Source of the DNA: Dysgonamonadaceae bacterium
GTDB lineage: Bacteria > Bacteroidota > Bacteroidia > Bacteroidales > Dysgonomonadaceae
Reading direction: 5' to 3'
NCBI GenBank assembly: GCA_031272205.1
Contig: JAISUH010000058.1
Location: 1 to 34,943, forward strand
Length of the DNA: 34,943 bases
Both the position numbers and the translations under genes were made by a program. The notes beneath the pieces were generated by a model. That model did not search any database. It saw only the letters and a program-made list of their open reading frames with translations, and was not told the origin of the DNA. The stretch's first letter is position 1. The number at the start of each line of letters is the position of its first letter. This document shows, one piece after another, positions 10,233 through 18,410 of the stretch.

Positions 10233-10286
10233 GAAACATCCAAGCCTTTTCGCCGCTTTTTGCTTTCATGCTTTTGCGCTTTTTTG

Positions 10287-10294
10287 TATTTTTG
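10287..10294 (+). promoter_or_regulatory. -7 element upstream of the UvrD/PcrA gene
   Basis: TATTTTTG matches TAnnTTTG and ends 31 bases before the ATG at 10326. A TTTG lies 24 bases upstream (10259-10262), slightly far for a -33 box. Its position also supports starting the helicase at 10326 and not further upstream. Confidence 0.5.
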
Positions 10295-10325
10295 TATTCT
10301 CTTTAAAATTCGAGCGCATAGAAAA

Positions 10326-12638
10326 ATGGAAGAAATCCTCAATCAGTTGAATCCGGCCCAACGTGCCGCAGTTGAATTTTGCGACGGGCCTTCGCTGGTG
10401 ATTGCCGGTGCGGGTTCGGGTAAAACGCGCGTACTGACCTACAAAATCGCCTATCTGCTTAATCAAGGACTTCCGCCATGGTACATCCTCGCGCTAACGT
10501 TTACGAACAAGGCCGCCCGCGAGATGAAGACGCGCATAGCCGAATTGGTAGGCGAAAAACGGGCGCGTCGTTTGTGGATGGGCACTTTCCACTCTATTTT
10601 TGCGCGTATTTTGAGGATGGAAGCCGAACGCATCGGGTTTCAATCCAACTTCACGATTTTCGATTCGACCGATTCCAACAATCTTATCAAGCACATTATC
10701 AAAGATATGGGCTTGGATGCCGAAAAAAGTTATAAGCCGGGCGGGGTGCACAACCAGATTTCGCGTGCGAAAAACGCATTAATCACGCCCGCGATGTATG
10801 CCCGAAATAAGGAATTAGCTGATTATGACCGAAATTCGGGGCGTCCGCGCCTTTTCGAGATATACCAGCAATATCAGCACCGGCTCCGTTCGGCCAACAG
10901 TATGGATTTTGACGATTTGCTGGTTTACACCAATCTGCTGTTTCGCGACCATCCCGATGTGCTGGAAAAGTACCGCAACCAGTTTCAATACATTTTGGTG
11001 GACGAGTATCAGGATACCAATTTTGCGCAACACCTGATTGTGAAACAGTTGGCTGATGCACATCACCGTGTGTGCGTGGTGGGGGACGATGCGCAGAGCA
11101 TCTATTCGTTTCGCGGGGCGAATATCGATAACATCCTGAAATTTAAATCAAATTATCCTGAAACGCACGTTTTTAAACTCGAACGCAATTACCGTTCCAC
11201 GCAAAACATTGTGAATGCGGCTAACAGCCTCATAAAGAAGAATAAAGAGCAGATATTCAAAGATGTATATTCCGAAAATGAGGTTGGCGAAAAGATAGAA
11301 ATCGTCAGCGCGTTTTCCGATTTTGAGGAGGGGATTATTGTGGCGAATAAAATAGCGCGTATCCATCTCGAAAACCACGTTTCCTACGGCGAATTTGCTA
11401 TTTTGTACCGCACAAACGCACAATCGCGTATCTTTGAGGAGTCCTTGCGGAAAATCAACATTCCCTACCGCATCTACGGCGGATTATCGTTCTACCAGCG
11501 GAAAGAAATCAAAGACGTGATCGGCTATTTCAGACTGATTGTCAATCCCGGCGACGAGGAGGCGTTCCGCCGCGTCATTAATTATCCGGCGCGGGGCATC
11601 GGCGATGTTACGGTGAAGAAGATTTCCGACACAGCGCAACAGCATGGCGTAAGCTTGTGGCAAGTTGTCTCGGCGCCCTTGGAATACAATCTGAATGTAA
11701 ATTCGGGCACAGCAAAGAAATTATCTGATTTTCATAATCTTATCGATGGGTTTATTGACGAAAACGAGAGTATGGACGCATACAGTTTGGCACAACTTGT
11801 GCTCAGAAACACGGGCATCGCCAAAGAATCTTACGACGATAAGACGCCCGAAGGCATGAGCCGTGCGCAAAACATACAGGAATTGCTGAACGCGGTGAAC
11901 GAGTTCGTGGAGTCGCGGCAAGAACAGGGCGAAGAGGAGATCAGCCTTGTGGATTTCCTTTCGGAAATCTCGTTGCTTACCGATCAGGACACCGATAAAG
12001 AGGCGGAGAACGAAAAAGTAACGCTTATGACCGTTCATGCGTCGAAGGGTTTGGAGTTCGGGCATGTGTTTGTCGTGGGGATGGAGGAAGATTTGTTCCC
12101 CTCGATTATGGTGAAAACCGATATTCGCGGATTGGAAGAAGAGCGGCGGCTGTTTTACGTTGCCCTGACCCGCGCCGAAAAAACATGCACCATAACCTTT
12201 GCCAAAAGCCGTTTCAAAAACGGGCAGACCAATTCTGCACGGGAAAGCCGTTTCCTCTCCGAGATCGATAAAAGTTTGGTGTCGATGGAGCGCAATACAC
12301 TTGCCGGAGCGCCGCCGTCCGACGGTTTTTGGAATATGATGCGGCAAGAGCGCGAAAACAGGACGCCGCTAAGCGTGCCTGCATCATCCGCACTTCCCGA
12401 AAAACCGCGCAATGCCGTGCCTGTGCAATATTCGGGCGGCTCGTCGGCGCCCCTGTCCGAAGAAGCTAAAGCTTTGCAGGCGGGCGATACCATTGAGCAC
12501 GAACGTTTTGGCCGAGGGAAGGTTATTTCGGTTGAACAGGACGACGGCAATCGGCGTGCTTTTGTCGATTTTGAATCGGCGGGGCAAAAACAACTGCTGC
12601 TCAAATACGCCAAATTCAGGATTGTCGGGAAAGAATAA
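10326..12638 (+). CDS. uvrD: UvrD/PcrA-type superfamily 1 DNA helicase
   Basis: This 770-residue 3'-5' helicase acts in nucleotide excision and mismatch repair and in clearing proteins from DNA. Visible motifs include GAGSGKT (K33, Walker A), LTFTNKAAREM, VDEYQDT with D226/E227 (Walker B), VGDDAQSIYSFRGA, MTVHASKGLEF and RRLFYVALTRAE. The last 50 residues (GDTIEHERFGRGKVISVEQ and following) look like the C-terminal Tudor-like fold that contacts RNA polymerase in PcrA. The frame is open upstream to 10260, but that extension is a hydrophobic run without homologous look and overlaps the promoter. ATG 10326 gives MEEILNQLNPAQ, the normal start. PcrA or UvrD naming is interchangeable here. Confidence 0.95.
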   Translation: MEEILNQLNPAQRAAVEFCDGPSLVIAGAGSGKTRVLTYKIAYLLNQGLPPWYILALTFTNKAAREMKTRIAELVGEKRARRLWMGTFHSIFARILRMEAERIGFQSNFTIFDSTDSNNLIKHIIKDMGLDAEKSYKPGGVHNQISRAKNALITPAMYARNKELADYDRNSGRPRLFEIYQQYQHRLRSANSMDFDDLLVYTNLLFRDHPDVLEKYRNQFQYILVDEYQDTNFAQHLIVKQLADAHHRVCVVGDDAQSIYSFRGANIDNILKFKSNYPETHVFKLERNYRSTQNIVNAANSLIKKNKEQIFKDVYSENEVGEKIEIVSAFSDFEEGIIVANKIARIHLENHVSYGEFAILYRTNAQSRIFEESLRKINIPYRIYGGLSFYQRKEIKDVIGYFRLIVNPGDEEAFRRVINYPARGIGDVTVKKISDTAQQHGVSLWQVVSAPLEYNLNVNSGTAKKLSDFHNLIDGFIDENESMDAYSLAQLVLRNTGIAKESYDDKTPEGMSRAQNIQELLNAVNEFVESRQEQGEEEISLVDFLSEISLLTDQDTDKEAENEKVTLMTVHASKGLEFGHVFVVGMEEDLFPSIMVKTDIRGLEEERRLFYVALTRAEKTCTITFAKSRFKNGQTNSARESRFLSEIDKSLVSMERNTLAGAPPSDGFWNMMRQERENRTPLSVPASSALPEKPRNAVPVQYSGGSSAPLSEEAKALQAGDTIEHERFGRGKVISVEQDDGNRRAFVDFESAGQKQLLLKYAKFRIVGKE

Positions 12639-12703
12639 ATGGGTGAACGAAAACCCCGTCGTAAATCGCAGGGACGTAAATAGAAAATCTCCGAAATAAA
12701 TCG

Positions 12704-12711
12704 TATCTTTG
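12704..12711 (+). promoter_or_regulatory. -7 element upstream of aroQ
   Basis: TATCTTTG lies 23 bases before the aroQ ATG and fits TAnnTTTG. It probably drives the following tight gene run to ugd. No convincing -33 TTTG was found. Confidence 0.6.
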
Positions 12712-12733
12712 CGTTTTTAAAGCGTAAAAGCAA

Positions 12734-13168
12734 ATGAAAATCCAAATCATCAACGGCCCCAACCTCAACCTGCTGGGCGTGAGGGAGCCGGGCGTTTACG
12801 GAAACGAATCGTTTGAAGCCTGTTTCGAGAAATTGAAAAAGGAAAATCCCGATGTGGAACTGCATTATTTTCAGTCGAATGTGGAGGGCGAAATCATCGA
12901 CAAGATTCAGGAGGCGGGATTCGGCTACGGAGGAATTATCCTCAATGCCGGAGGCTATACGCACACATCGGTGGCAATCCGCGACGCCATAAAAGCCGTG
13001 CGTACACCCGTTGTGGAAGTTCATATCTCCAACATTTACGCCCGCGAAGAATTCCGCCACAGGTCTATGATTTCGGCGGTTTGTATCGGATCGATAGCCG
13101 GATTCGGGCTCTATTCCTACGATTTGGCTGTTCAGGCTTTGAAGACTGCCCGAAAAGAGGATTCATAA
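12734..13168 (+). CDS. aroQ: 3-dehydroquinate dehydratase, type II
   Basis: This 144-residue enzyme dehydrates 3-dehydroquinate to 3-dehydroshikimate in the shikimate pathway and forms a dodecamer in the family. It begins INGPNLNLLGVREPGVYG, with Arg17 and the catalytic Tyr22 in the lid. ILNAGGYTHTSVAIRDA (residues 69-85) gives the substrate-binding Asn71, and EVHISN holds the catalytic His97. Arg108 follows in EEFRHRS. Length is typical. It is the first gene in a same-strand run with pyk 25 bases downstream. Confidence 0.97.
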   Translation: MKIQIINGPNLNLLGVREPGVYGNESFEACFEKLKKENPDVELHYFQSNVEGEIIDKIQEAGFGYGGIILNAGGYTHTSVAIRDAIKAVRTPVVEVHISNIYAREEFRHRSMISAVCIGSIAGFGLYSYDLAVQALKTARKEDS

Positions 13169-13193
13169 ATGGTTTTGAAAGGGAAAAAAGTAC

Positions 13194-14666
13194 ATGCGAA
13201 AATATACCAAGATTATAGCGACGATTTCGGATAAAAGATGCGAAGTGCCTTTTATTCAGCAACTTTATGACGAAGGAATGAATGTGGTGCGGATGAACTC
13301 GGCGCATTTGGACGAACAAGGATTCACGAAGATCATCAACAACGTGAGGGCGGTATCCAAAAATATCGCCTTGTTGATAGATACCAAAGGACCTGAAATA
13401 CGCACGACGGTTGCTGTCGAGCCTATTGTACTGAAAACGGGCGAACACATCCGCATTGAAGGGAATCCCAACGGAATTTCTTCACGTGAGGTCATATATG
13501 TGTCTTACCGCAATTTGGCAAAGGAATTGGAGCCGGGCAAAGATATTCTAATCGACGATGGGGAGATAGACCTGAAAGTGGTTGAAATTCACGAAAATTA
13601 TTTGGTTTGCAGCGTTCAAAACGACGGTGTTGTCGGAAGCCGCAAAAGTGTGAACATACCCGACGTGCGCATCAATTTGCCTTCGTTGACGGAAAAAGAT
13701 AAAAAAAACATCCTGTTTGCCGTTGAACACGGTCTCGATTTTATCGCCCATTCTTTTGTGCGCAACAAACAGGATGTATTGGAGGTACAGGCCATTTTGG
13801 ATGCATACAACAGCCCCATAAAAATCATCGCGAAAATAGAAAATCAGGAGGGAGTGGACAACGCCGACGAAATATTGGATGCCGCTTACGGCATCATGGT
13901 TGCACGCGGTGATTTGGGCATTGAAGTGGCGCAGGAAAAAATTCCCGGCATCCAGCGACGCTTGATACGAAAAGCCATCCATCATCGCAAGCCGGTTATT
14001 GTGGCCACGCAGATGCTCCATTCCATGATTCAGAACCCGCGCCCCACACGGGCAGAGATCACCGATATCGCCAATGCCATCTATTACCGCACCGATGCGG
14101 TTATGCTCAGCGGCGAAACGGCTTACGGAAAATATCCGGTGGAAGCGGTACGGGTGATGGCGAAAGTGGCTTACGAAGCCGAAATAACAAAAATGACGGA
14201 AAACGACATATCCGTGCCTCTCAATGCCAACGACGGCCACGAAGTTACCGATTTCTTGGCAAAGCAGGCGGTGAAAACGGCTAAGATGTTGAACACGAAA
14301 GCCATTATAACCGACAGTCATACAGGGCGTACGGCGCGGGTATTGGCGGCTTTCAGAGGGACAAGTCCCGTATATGCCATGACCACTACCGAGCGGGTAG
14401 CCCGCGAATTGGCATTGTCTTACGGCGTTTGGGCTGAATATCAAGAGGGCAGGGGGTTGGATAACACCAAAGAAAGTCGCCGCTCCTACTATATTCACGC
14501 CATCGAAAAGCTGATATCGAACCACATGCTCAAACCCGAAGACCGTGTTGCATACATGGGGGGGAGTTTTGGCGAACTGGGAGGAACTACCTATCTCGAC
14601 GTGAGCGAAGCATGGAAAATTTTGGAGGCGAAAGAAAAATACAACCTCCCCGATTTCACAATGTAA
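13194..14666 (+). CDS. pyk: Pyruvate kinase
   Basis: This 490-residue cytoplasmic enzyme transfers phosphate from PEP to ADP. The N-terminus KIIATISDKRCE and VVRMNSAH (with Arg33) match the family's first barrel strands. The catalytic Lys is in IAKIENQEGVDN, metal ligands are in MVARGDLGIEV, and the loop ATQMLHSMIQNPRPTRAE is clear, as is MLSGETAYGKYPVEAV. A C-terminal alpha/beta domain (TKAIITDSHTGRTARVLA) is present, where allosteric effectors often bind. It overlaps nothing and is followed three bases later by the O-methyltransferase, so coupling is likely. A 21-codon frame opening at 13169 in another frame is not considered a gene. Confidence 0.97.
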   Translation: MRKYTKIIATISDKRCEVPFIQQLYDEGMNVVRMNSAHLDEQGFTKIINNVRAVSKNIALLIDTKGPEIRTTVAVEPIVLKTGEHIRIEGNPNGISSREVIYVSYRNLAKELEPGKDILIDDGEIDLKVVEIHENYLVCSVQNDGVVGSRKSVNIPDVRINLPSLTEKDKKNILFAVEHGLDFIAHSFVRNKQDVLEVQAILDAYNSPIKIIAKIENQEGVDNADEILDAAYGIMVARGDLGIEVAQEKIPGIQRRLIRKAIHHRKPVIVATQMLHSMIQNPRPTRAEITDIANAIYYRTDAVMLSGETAYGKYPVEAVRVMAKVAYEAEITKMTENDISVPLNANDGHEVTDFLAKQAVKTAKMLNTKAIITDSHTGRTARVLAAFRGTSPVYAMTTTERVARELALSYGVWAEYQEGRGLDNTKESRRSYYIHAIEKLISNHMLKPEDRVAYMGGSFGELGGTTYLDVSEAWKILEAKEKYNLPDFTM

Positions 14667-14669
14667 AAA

Positions 14670-15302
14670 ATGACGATTGACGAATACGTTAAAAAACATA
14701 TAGATGAAGAACCCGCTCTGTTGAAACAGCTTAAACGGGATACCCACGTGAAGCTGTTGCACCCGCGCATGGTGTCGGGGCATTTGCAGGGGCGGCTGTT
14801 GAAGATGTTGGTGCAAATGATTTGCCCTTTAAATGTATTGGAATTAGGCACTTATACCGGATACTCGGCCTTGTGTATGGCCGAAGGCTTGGAGCAAGCC
14901 GGCGCGATGATCCATACGGTGGAAATCGACGATGAAATGGGCGATTTTATCCGAAACTACTTCGAAAAATCGGAGTATGGAGATCGAATCCGCCTGTATA
15001 TCGGTGATGCGACAGAGGTCATACCGTCTTTCGATGACGCCTTTTTCGACTTGGTTTTCATCGATGCGGACAAACGACGGTATTGGGATTATTTCGAATC
15101 GGTTTTGCCGAAACTGCGCAAAGGCGGTTTTGTGATTGCCGATAACACGCTCTGGAGCGAAAAAATATTGGAACAGCCGGCAAGCAACGATTGGCAGACA
15201 AAAGGAGTACTGGAATTTAATGAAAAACTGAAGGACGACGACCGCGTGGAGAAGGTCATATTGCCTATCCGCGACGGATTGACGCTCATCCGAAAAAAAT
15301 AG
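14670..15302 (+). CDS. Class I SAM-dependent O-methyltransferase (CCoAMT-like)
   Basis: This 210-residue cytoplasmic protein has the Rossmann fold of the catechol/caffeoyl-CoA O-methyltransferase group. Motif I is LELGTYTGYSAL (E58 to about residue 68), HTVEIDDE follows as motif II, and DLVFIDADKRRYWDY contains the metal-ligand residues D132 and D134 with K135. NTLWSEK supplies another expected metal-site position (IADNTLW). These enzymes methylate hydroxyls of small aromatics; the natural substrate in Bacteroidota is unknown. Placement between pyk and rbfA with 3-base gaps on each side suggests tight cotranscription but gives no substrate clue. Confidence 0.92.
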   Translation: MTIDEYVKKHIDEEPALLKQLKRDTHVKLLHPRMVSGHLQGRLLKMLVQMICPLNVLELGTYTGYSALCMAEGLEQAGAMIHTVEIDDEMGDFIRNYFEKSEYGDRIRLYIGDATEVIPSFDDAFFDLVFIDADKRRYWDYFESVLPKLRKGGFVIADNTLWSEKILEQPASNDWQTKGVLEFNEKLKDDDRVEKVILPIRDGLTLIRKK

Positions 15303-15305
15303 TAT

Positions 15306-15644
15306 ATGGAATCCAACAGGCAACAAAAAATAAACCGCCTCATTCAGAAGGAACTCAGTGAGATTTTTCTGCTCGAAACCAAGAAGATGCACGGCGTGCT
15401 GGTATCGGTTACCAACGTGCGCGTATCACCCGATTTGGGTATGGCGCACGCTTACCTGAGTATCTTCCCGTCGGAGAAGGGCTCCGAGATACTCGGCAAC
15501 ATCAACGCGAACGTGAGATCGCTGCGGTTTGAATTGGGAAAACGTCTGGGAAAACAGCTCCGGATCATTCCCGAATTGATGTTTCACCTCGATGATTCGC
15601 TTGATTACATTGAAAATATAGACAGATTATTGAAAACCGATTAA
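15306..15644 (+). CDS. rbfA: Ribosome-binding factor A
   Basis: This 112-residue KH-fold protein binds the 30S subunit and helps mature the 16S rRNA 5' end; it is important in the cold. Family features visible are NRLIQKELSEIFLLE at the N-terminus, TNVRVSPDLGMAHAYLS in the middle and LRIIPELMFHLDDSLDY near the C-terminus. Length is normal. It starts three bases after the O-methyltransferase stop and is followed 12 bases later by the permease. Confidence 0.95.
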   Translation: MESNRQQKINRLIQKELSEIFLLETKKMHGVLVSVTNVRVSPDLGMAHAYLSIFPSEKGSEILGNINANVRSLRFELGKRLGKQLRIIPELMFHLDDSLDYIENIDRLLKTD

Positions 15645-15656
15645 AATAAGTGTCCG

Positions 15657-16886
15657 TTGAACCTCCCGTTTTTCATAGCCCGCCGTTACCTTTTCTCGAA
15701 GAAATCGCATAACGCTATCAATATAATATCCATTATATCCGTTTGCGGAATTGCGGTCGCTACGATGGCGATGGTGTGCGTGCTGTCGGTTTTCAACGGG
15801 TTTGGCAATATCGTCGAGAAGACCTTCGGCGCCTTCGACCCCGATCTGAAAATCGCGGCGAAAAAAGGAAAAGTCTTCAATTGGATGAATGATGATTTTC
15901 AACGGGCTTTAACATTGGACGGGATTAACATGGTTTCGGAATCGCTGGAAGAAAATGCTCTTTTCAAGTATCAAGACCGACAGGTTCCGGTAGTAGTGAA
16001 AGGCGTTTCGGATGATTTTCGGCTGATGACGGACATGGATGCGCTGGTTATTGATGGTCAATTTAAACTCCGTGAAGATGTGGTGAATTACACGACTATC
16101 GGTGCGGGGCTTGCCCTGACTTTGGGCCTTCGTGTCGGATTTGTCAATCCGATAGAGATTTACGCGCCCAAGCGCAACGAACGCATTAATCTTGCCAATC
16201 CGGTTTCGGCCTTTACGGTCGGGACAATACAATTGGGAGGCGTCTTCAGCCTGAATCAGCCCAATTACGACGACCAGATGGCGATTGTGCCGATAAAATT
16301 GGCACGGGAATGGTTTCTCTATAACGACAGTACGGTTACATCGCTTGATGTAAACCTGCGGCAAGACGTATCGGTAAAAACGATAAAAAAAGAAATTCGG
16401 AAAATTATCGGCGATGATTTTTGGGTGATGGATCGCTTCGAGCAACAGGCCGAATCCTACCGGATGCTTCAAATTGAAAAATGGGTAACCTTTCTTATTC
16501 TGGCGTTTATTTTGCTCATTGCCGTTTTCAACGTGGTAGGGTCGTTATCGATGCTTATCGTGGAGAAAAAGGAGGATATTGACAGCCTGCAAAATATGGG
16601 AGCCGCAACAGGCCTCGTATCGCGTGTTTTTCTGTACGAAGGCTGGCTTATCGCTTTCTTCGGAATTATGGTTGGATTGGTCTTCGGATTGGCGTTGTGC
16701 TTGTTACAGCAGCATTTCGGGCTGCTGAGGTTGAGCAATACTCCGGGTGCATATATCGTAGATGCCTATCCGGTGATTGTGAAATTTACCGATATCGTTA
16801 TCGTTCTTGCCGTGGTAAGCGCGGTGAGTGTGCTGACGGTGCTTTATCCTGTGAATAACTTAAAGAAAAAACTAAATAAAATCTGA
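15657..16886 (+). CDS. LolC/LolE-type ABC transporter permease
   Basis: This 409-residue inner-membrane protein has an N-terminal membrane helix (residues about 20-48, INIISIISVCGIAVATMAMV), a large periplasmic domain, and three C-terminal helices (about 275-300, 320-345, 370-400) in the FtsX/MacB arrangement. The start FFIARRYLFSKKSHNAINIIS is typical of the LolC/E branch, which extracts lipoproteins from the inner membrane for delivery outward. The only in-frame start is a TTG at 15657, 12 bases after rbfA. No LolD ATPase gene is nearby, so the partner must be elsewhere. It runs straight into ugd with six bases between. Confidence 0.9.
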   Translation: MNLPFFIARRYLFSKKSHNAINIISIISVCGIAVATMAMVCVLSVFNGFGNIVEKTFGAFDPDLKIAAKKGKVFNWMNDDFQRALTLDGINMVSESLEENALFKYQDRQVPVVVKGVSDDFRLMTDMDALVIDGQFKLREDVVNYTTIGAGLALTLGLRVGFVNPIEIYAPKRNERINLANPVSAFTVGTIQLGGVFSLNQPNYDDQMAIVPIKLAREWFLYNDSTVTSLDVNLRQDVSVKTIKKEIRKIIGDDFWVMDRFEQQAESYRMLQIEKWVTFLILAFILLIAVFNVVGSLSMLIVEKKEDIDSLQNMGAATGLVSRVFLYEGWLIAFFGIMVGLVFGLALCLLQQHFGLLRLSNTPGAYIVDAYPVIVKFTDIVIVLAVVSAVSVLTVLYPVNNLKKKLNKI

Positions 16887-16892
16887 TTTGAT

Positions 16893-18212
16893 ATGAAAAT
16901 AGCTGTAGTTGGAACCGGTTATGTAGGTTTGGTTTCGGGCGCATGTTTCGCCGAAATGGGAGTGGATGTTACTTGCGTCGATATAGACGAAGGAAAAATA
17001 GAAAACCTCAAGCAGGGCATGATCCCCATTTACGAGCCGGGATTGAAGGATATCGTTCAACGAAATTACAGTGCGCAGCGACTGCATTTCACCACCGAAT
17101 TAGCGTCGGTATTGAACGACGTGGACATTGTGTTTATTGCCGTTGGCACGCCGTCGGGCGAGGACGGGAGCGCCGATTTGTCATACGTGTTCCGTGTGGC
17201 CGAAACCATAGCCGAAATCATGACCAAGCCCGTGCTTATCGTTACCAAAAGTACGGTACCTGTCGGCACATCCCACAAAATAAAAGAGGTGGTAACCGCA
17301 AAGTTGGCGCAACGGGGTCTTTCGGATTTGGAATTTGATGTAGCCTCGAACCCCGAATTTTTGAAGGAAGGTGCGGCGGTGGAAGATTTCATGAGCCCCG
17401 ACCGTGTGGTGGTGGGCGTGGAGTCGGAACGCGCCGAGAAACTGATGACGAAACTTTACCGCCCTTTCCTGCTCAACAATTTCCGCGTGATTTTCATGGA
17501 CATCCTCTCGTCGGAGATGACGAAATATGCGTCGAATGCCATGTTGGCAACGCGCATCAGCTTCATGAACGACATTGCAAATTTGAGCGAGCGTGTAGGA
17601 GCCGATGTGAACATGGTGCGCCGCGGATTGGGCAGCGATTCCCGCATCGGGCGCAGTTTCCTTTATCCGGGTTGCGGATATGGAGGAAGTTGTTTCCCGA
17701 AAGACATCAAAGCATTGATAAAAGTGGCGGAAGATGCCGGATACGAAATGAAAGTATTGAAAGCGGTAGAAGCGGTAAATGACTTGCAAAAAACCATTCT
17801 TTTCCGAAAATTCAGTGAGTTTTTCGACGGAAACATCGCCGATAAGACGGTGGCCGTTTGGGGGTTGTCGTTCAAACCCGAAACCGACGATATGCGCGAT
17901 GCTCCTTCTATTGATTTGATAAAAAGCTTGCTGTCAGCCGGCGTTTCGGTGCGCGTATATGATCCTGTGGCGATGAAAGAGGCTGCGCATCGTTTTGGCG
18001 ACGCCATCTATTATGCCGGCGATATTTATGATGCAGCCAACGATGCCGACGCCATTATTGTTCCCACGGAGTGGAAGGAATTTCGTTTGCCGAACTGGCA
18101 GATCTTGAAAAAAATCATGCGTTCGCATGTTGTTGTGGATGGGCGCAATATCTATAATCGCGCCGATTTGGAATCGCAAGGATTTGGCTATAAAGGAATA
18201 GGGCAGAGATAA
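16893..18212 (+). CDS. ugd: UDP-glucose 6-dehydrogenase
   Basis: This 439-residue cytoplasmic enzyme oxidises UDP-glucose twice to UDP-glucuronate, using NAD. It begins MKIAVVGTGYVGLVSG, the Rossmann loop. EFLKEGAAVEDF and the catalytic Cys267 in GYGGSCFPKDIKAL are clear. The C-terminal domain has VAVWGLSFKPETDDMRDAP, as in the family. UDP-glucuronate is a precursor for acidic surface polysaccharides, so this gene fits the glycosyltransferases found at 23521-27599, though they are not adjacent. It ends the six-gene run; no clear terminator follows, and the tRNA-Val promoter lies about 35 bases downstream. Confidence 0.97.
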   Translation: MKIAVVGTGYVGLVSGACFAEMGVDVTCVDIDEGKIENLKQGMIPIYEPGLKDIVQRNYSAQRLHFTTELASVLNDVDIVFIAVGTPSGEDGSADLSYVFRVAETIAEIMTKPVLIVTKSTVPVGTSHKIKEVVTAKLAQRGLSDLEFDVASNPEFLKEGAAVEDFMSPDRVVVGVESERAEKLMTKLYRPFLLNNFRVIFMDILSSEMTKYASNAMLATRISFMNDIANLSERVGADVNMVRRGLGSDSRIGRSFLYPGCGYGGSCFPKDIKALIKVAEDAGYEMKVLKAVEAVNDLQKTILFRKFSEFFDGNIADKTVAVWGLSFKPETDDMRDAPSIDLIKSLLSAGVSVRVYDPVAMKEAAHRFGDAIYYAGDIYDAANDADAIIVPTEWKEFRLPNWQILKKIMRSHVVVDGRNIYNRADLESQGFGYKGIGQR

Positions 18213-18246
18213 TCGCAAAAAAGTCATCCTTTCCATAGATTTTTTG

Positions 18247-18254
18247 TAAATTTG
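18247..18254 (+). promoter_or_regulatory. -7 element upstream of tRNA-Val
   Basis: TAAATTTG matches TAnnTTTG and ends 19 bases before the mature 5' end of the tRNA, a suitable distance. No TTTG box is visible at the -33 position. Confidence 0.5.
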
Positions 18255-18273
18255 CAGAATTATTTATGACTTC

Positions 18274-18347
18274 GGGAGTGTAGCGCAGCCGGTTAGCGCG
18301 TTTGCTTGACATGCAAAAGGTCGCGGGTTCGAATCCCGCCACGCCCA
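18274..18347 (+). tRNA. tRNA-Val (anticodon GAC)
   Basis: The 74-base cloverleaf has a 4-bp D stem (GCGC/GCGC), a 5-bp anticodon stem TTTGC/GCAAA with loop TTGACAT, giving anticodon GAC at 18308-18310, and a T arm GCGGG TTCGAAT CCCGC. The discriminator is A and CCA is not encoded. The acceptor stem GGGAGTG against CACGCCC pairs except at position 4-69, which is A against G. It would read GUC and GUU valine codons. It lies just upstream of a valine-tRNA ligase fragment. Confidence 0.93.
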
Positions 18348-18410
18348 CTTTTTGTTAAGTTGCAGCCCCTTACTGTTTTAATAAGGAATGCGATTGGTAA
18401 TTTCAAAAAT

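Noticed and set aside
10260-10325. N-terminal extension of the helicase
   Set aside because: It covers the promoter element and encodes a Cys/Phe run absent from the family; the ATG at 10326 gives the normal start.
12155-13060. 301-codon open frame on the minus strand
   Set aside because: It is antisense to uvrD and aroQ, both clearly coding on the plus strand.
13548-14816. 422-codon open frame on the minus strand
   Set aside because: It lies wholly opposite pyk and the O-methyltransferase start, has His/Phe-rich composition of an antisense shadow, and no recognisable domain.
18115-18348. Open frame beginning [12 protein letters not shown] on the minus strand
   Set aside because: This is the well-known false protein from the reverse strand of a tRNA gene; the tRNA-Val at 18274-18347 explains it.
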